Shown here: positions 63,662-64,000 of the stretch, piece by piece
How the letters are laid out: every line of letters starts with the position of its first letter
Numbering within the stretch: position 1 is the first letter of the stretch
DNA from: Favolaschia claudopus
Lineage: Eukaryota; Basidiomycota; Agaricomycetes; Agaricales; Mycenaceae
Assembly (NCBI GenBank): GCA_037176885.1
Contig: JAWWNJ010000012.1
Coordinates: 620,001 to 684,000 of the forward strand
Direction: 5' to 3'
Length of the DNA stretch: 64,000 bases
Notes under the pieces: model-generated
What the model saw: only the letters and a program-made list of their open reading frames with translations
Told to the model about the DNA's origin: nothing
Databases searched by the model: none
Translations under genes and position numbers: made by a program

Positions 63662-64000
63662 TCAACACTGGTTGATTAATTTGTTCTTAGGGAACGGCTG
63701 CTTGTAATCCCCTACCCACGTTGTTAATAGAGGATCGGTATACGCTTGGATGTGTCTGTGAATTCAGTATGAGAACAGAGACAAAGTTTGAGAAATTGCC
63801 GCCGCACTGATTGATATAGTCTGAAGTCGGATACGCTGCGGGATTGCAGCCAATATTGATCTTCTCTGGATGCTGATAAACGCGAATCCAATCGAGACGC
63901 ATGGTCGCGGGGAATGTGAGGTGTGCAAAGTCGACGAATCCGAACCCTTGCGAAATGCCGAGATTCGCGATAATGTACTGAACGTAGAAGTCATCTGTGA
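63662..64000 (-). CDS. KRE6/SKN1 family beta-glucan synthesis protein, C-terminal part (truncated by window)
   Basis: Two exons are visible: from the window edge to 63808, and 63755-63662, across a 52-nt intron. The text YVQYIIANLGISQGFGFVDFAHLTFPATMRLDWIRVYQHPEKINIGCNP matches the end of the GH16-like KRE6/SKN1 fold, followed by YINQHIQAYTDPLLTTW and KNKLINQC stop. These Golgi/plasma-membrane proteins support beta-1,6-glucan assembly of the cell wall. The active-site part lies outside the window. Confidence 0.85.

Overview
This is nuclear DNA from a filamentous fungus, most likely a mushroom-forming basidiomycete (Agaricomycetes). Genes are split by many 43-90 nt introns. Several families are typical of Agaricomycetes: a DUF6589 protein, a WW-like three-pass membrane protein, F-box/LRR proteins, phi-type GST and NmrA-like reductases. 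Coordinates given for spliced genes come from GT-AG (or GC-AG) boundaries whose exon lengths keep the reading frame; no RNA evidence was available.

Layout. 0-4.3 kb: the 3' half of a RecQ-like helicase gene (+) meets a DUF6589 gene (-) tail to tail, with the two stop codons overlapping in TTAA. 4.5-5.7 kb: two adjacent inverted-repeat elements. 6.9-7.7 kb: a small cullin-like gene with an in-frame stop. 8.3-10.8 kb: three tandem copies of a small eight-cysteine metallothionein-like gene with their promoters. 11.4-11.9 kb: a MITE with a 6-bp target duplication. 12.9-15.2 kb: a membrane protein gene. 15.2-26.8 kb: repeat-rich DNA, in which a degenerate short-chain dehydrogenase and a single-pass membrane protein sit between inverted repeat arms.

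26.8-32.0 kb: GST, two F-box-type genes and a small unknown gene. 32.3-34.8 kb (-) and 50.7-53.2 kb (+): two highly similar poly(A) polymerase genes, head to head about 16 kb apart. Between them lie an NmrA-like gene, a secreted polysaccharide-lyase-like gene, a broken GPI-protein gene and a double GATA-finger regulator. 54.4-63.6 kb: an extended SDR reductase and two more NmrA-like paralogs. One of these carries a 2.79-kb DNA transposon inside an intron. The window ends in the C-terminus of a KRE6/SKN1 beta-glucan synthesis gene.

No pathway links all these genes. The main themes are redox and xenobiotic enzymes (three NmrA-like, two SDR, one GST), metal binding, and recent rearrangement by transposons and segmental duplication. 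No tRNA, rRNA, CRISPR or prokaryotic-style system was seen. The observations most worth follow-up are the overlapping helicase/DUF6589 pair, the intronic transposon, the inverted poly(A) polymerase duplication and the metallothionein-like array.
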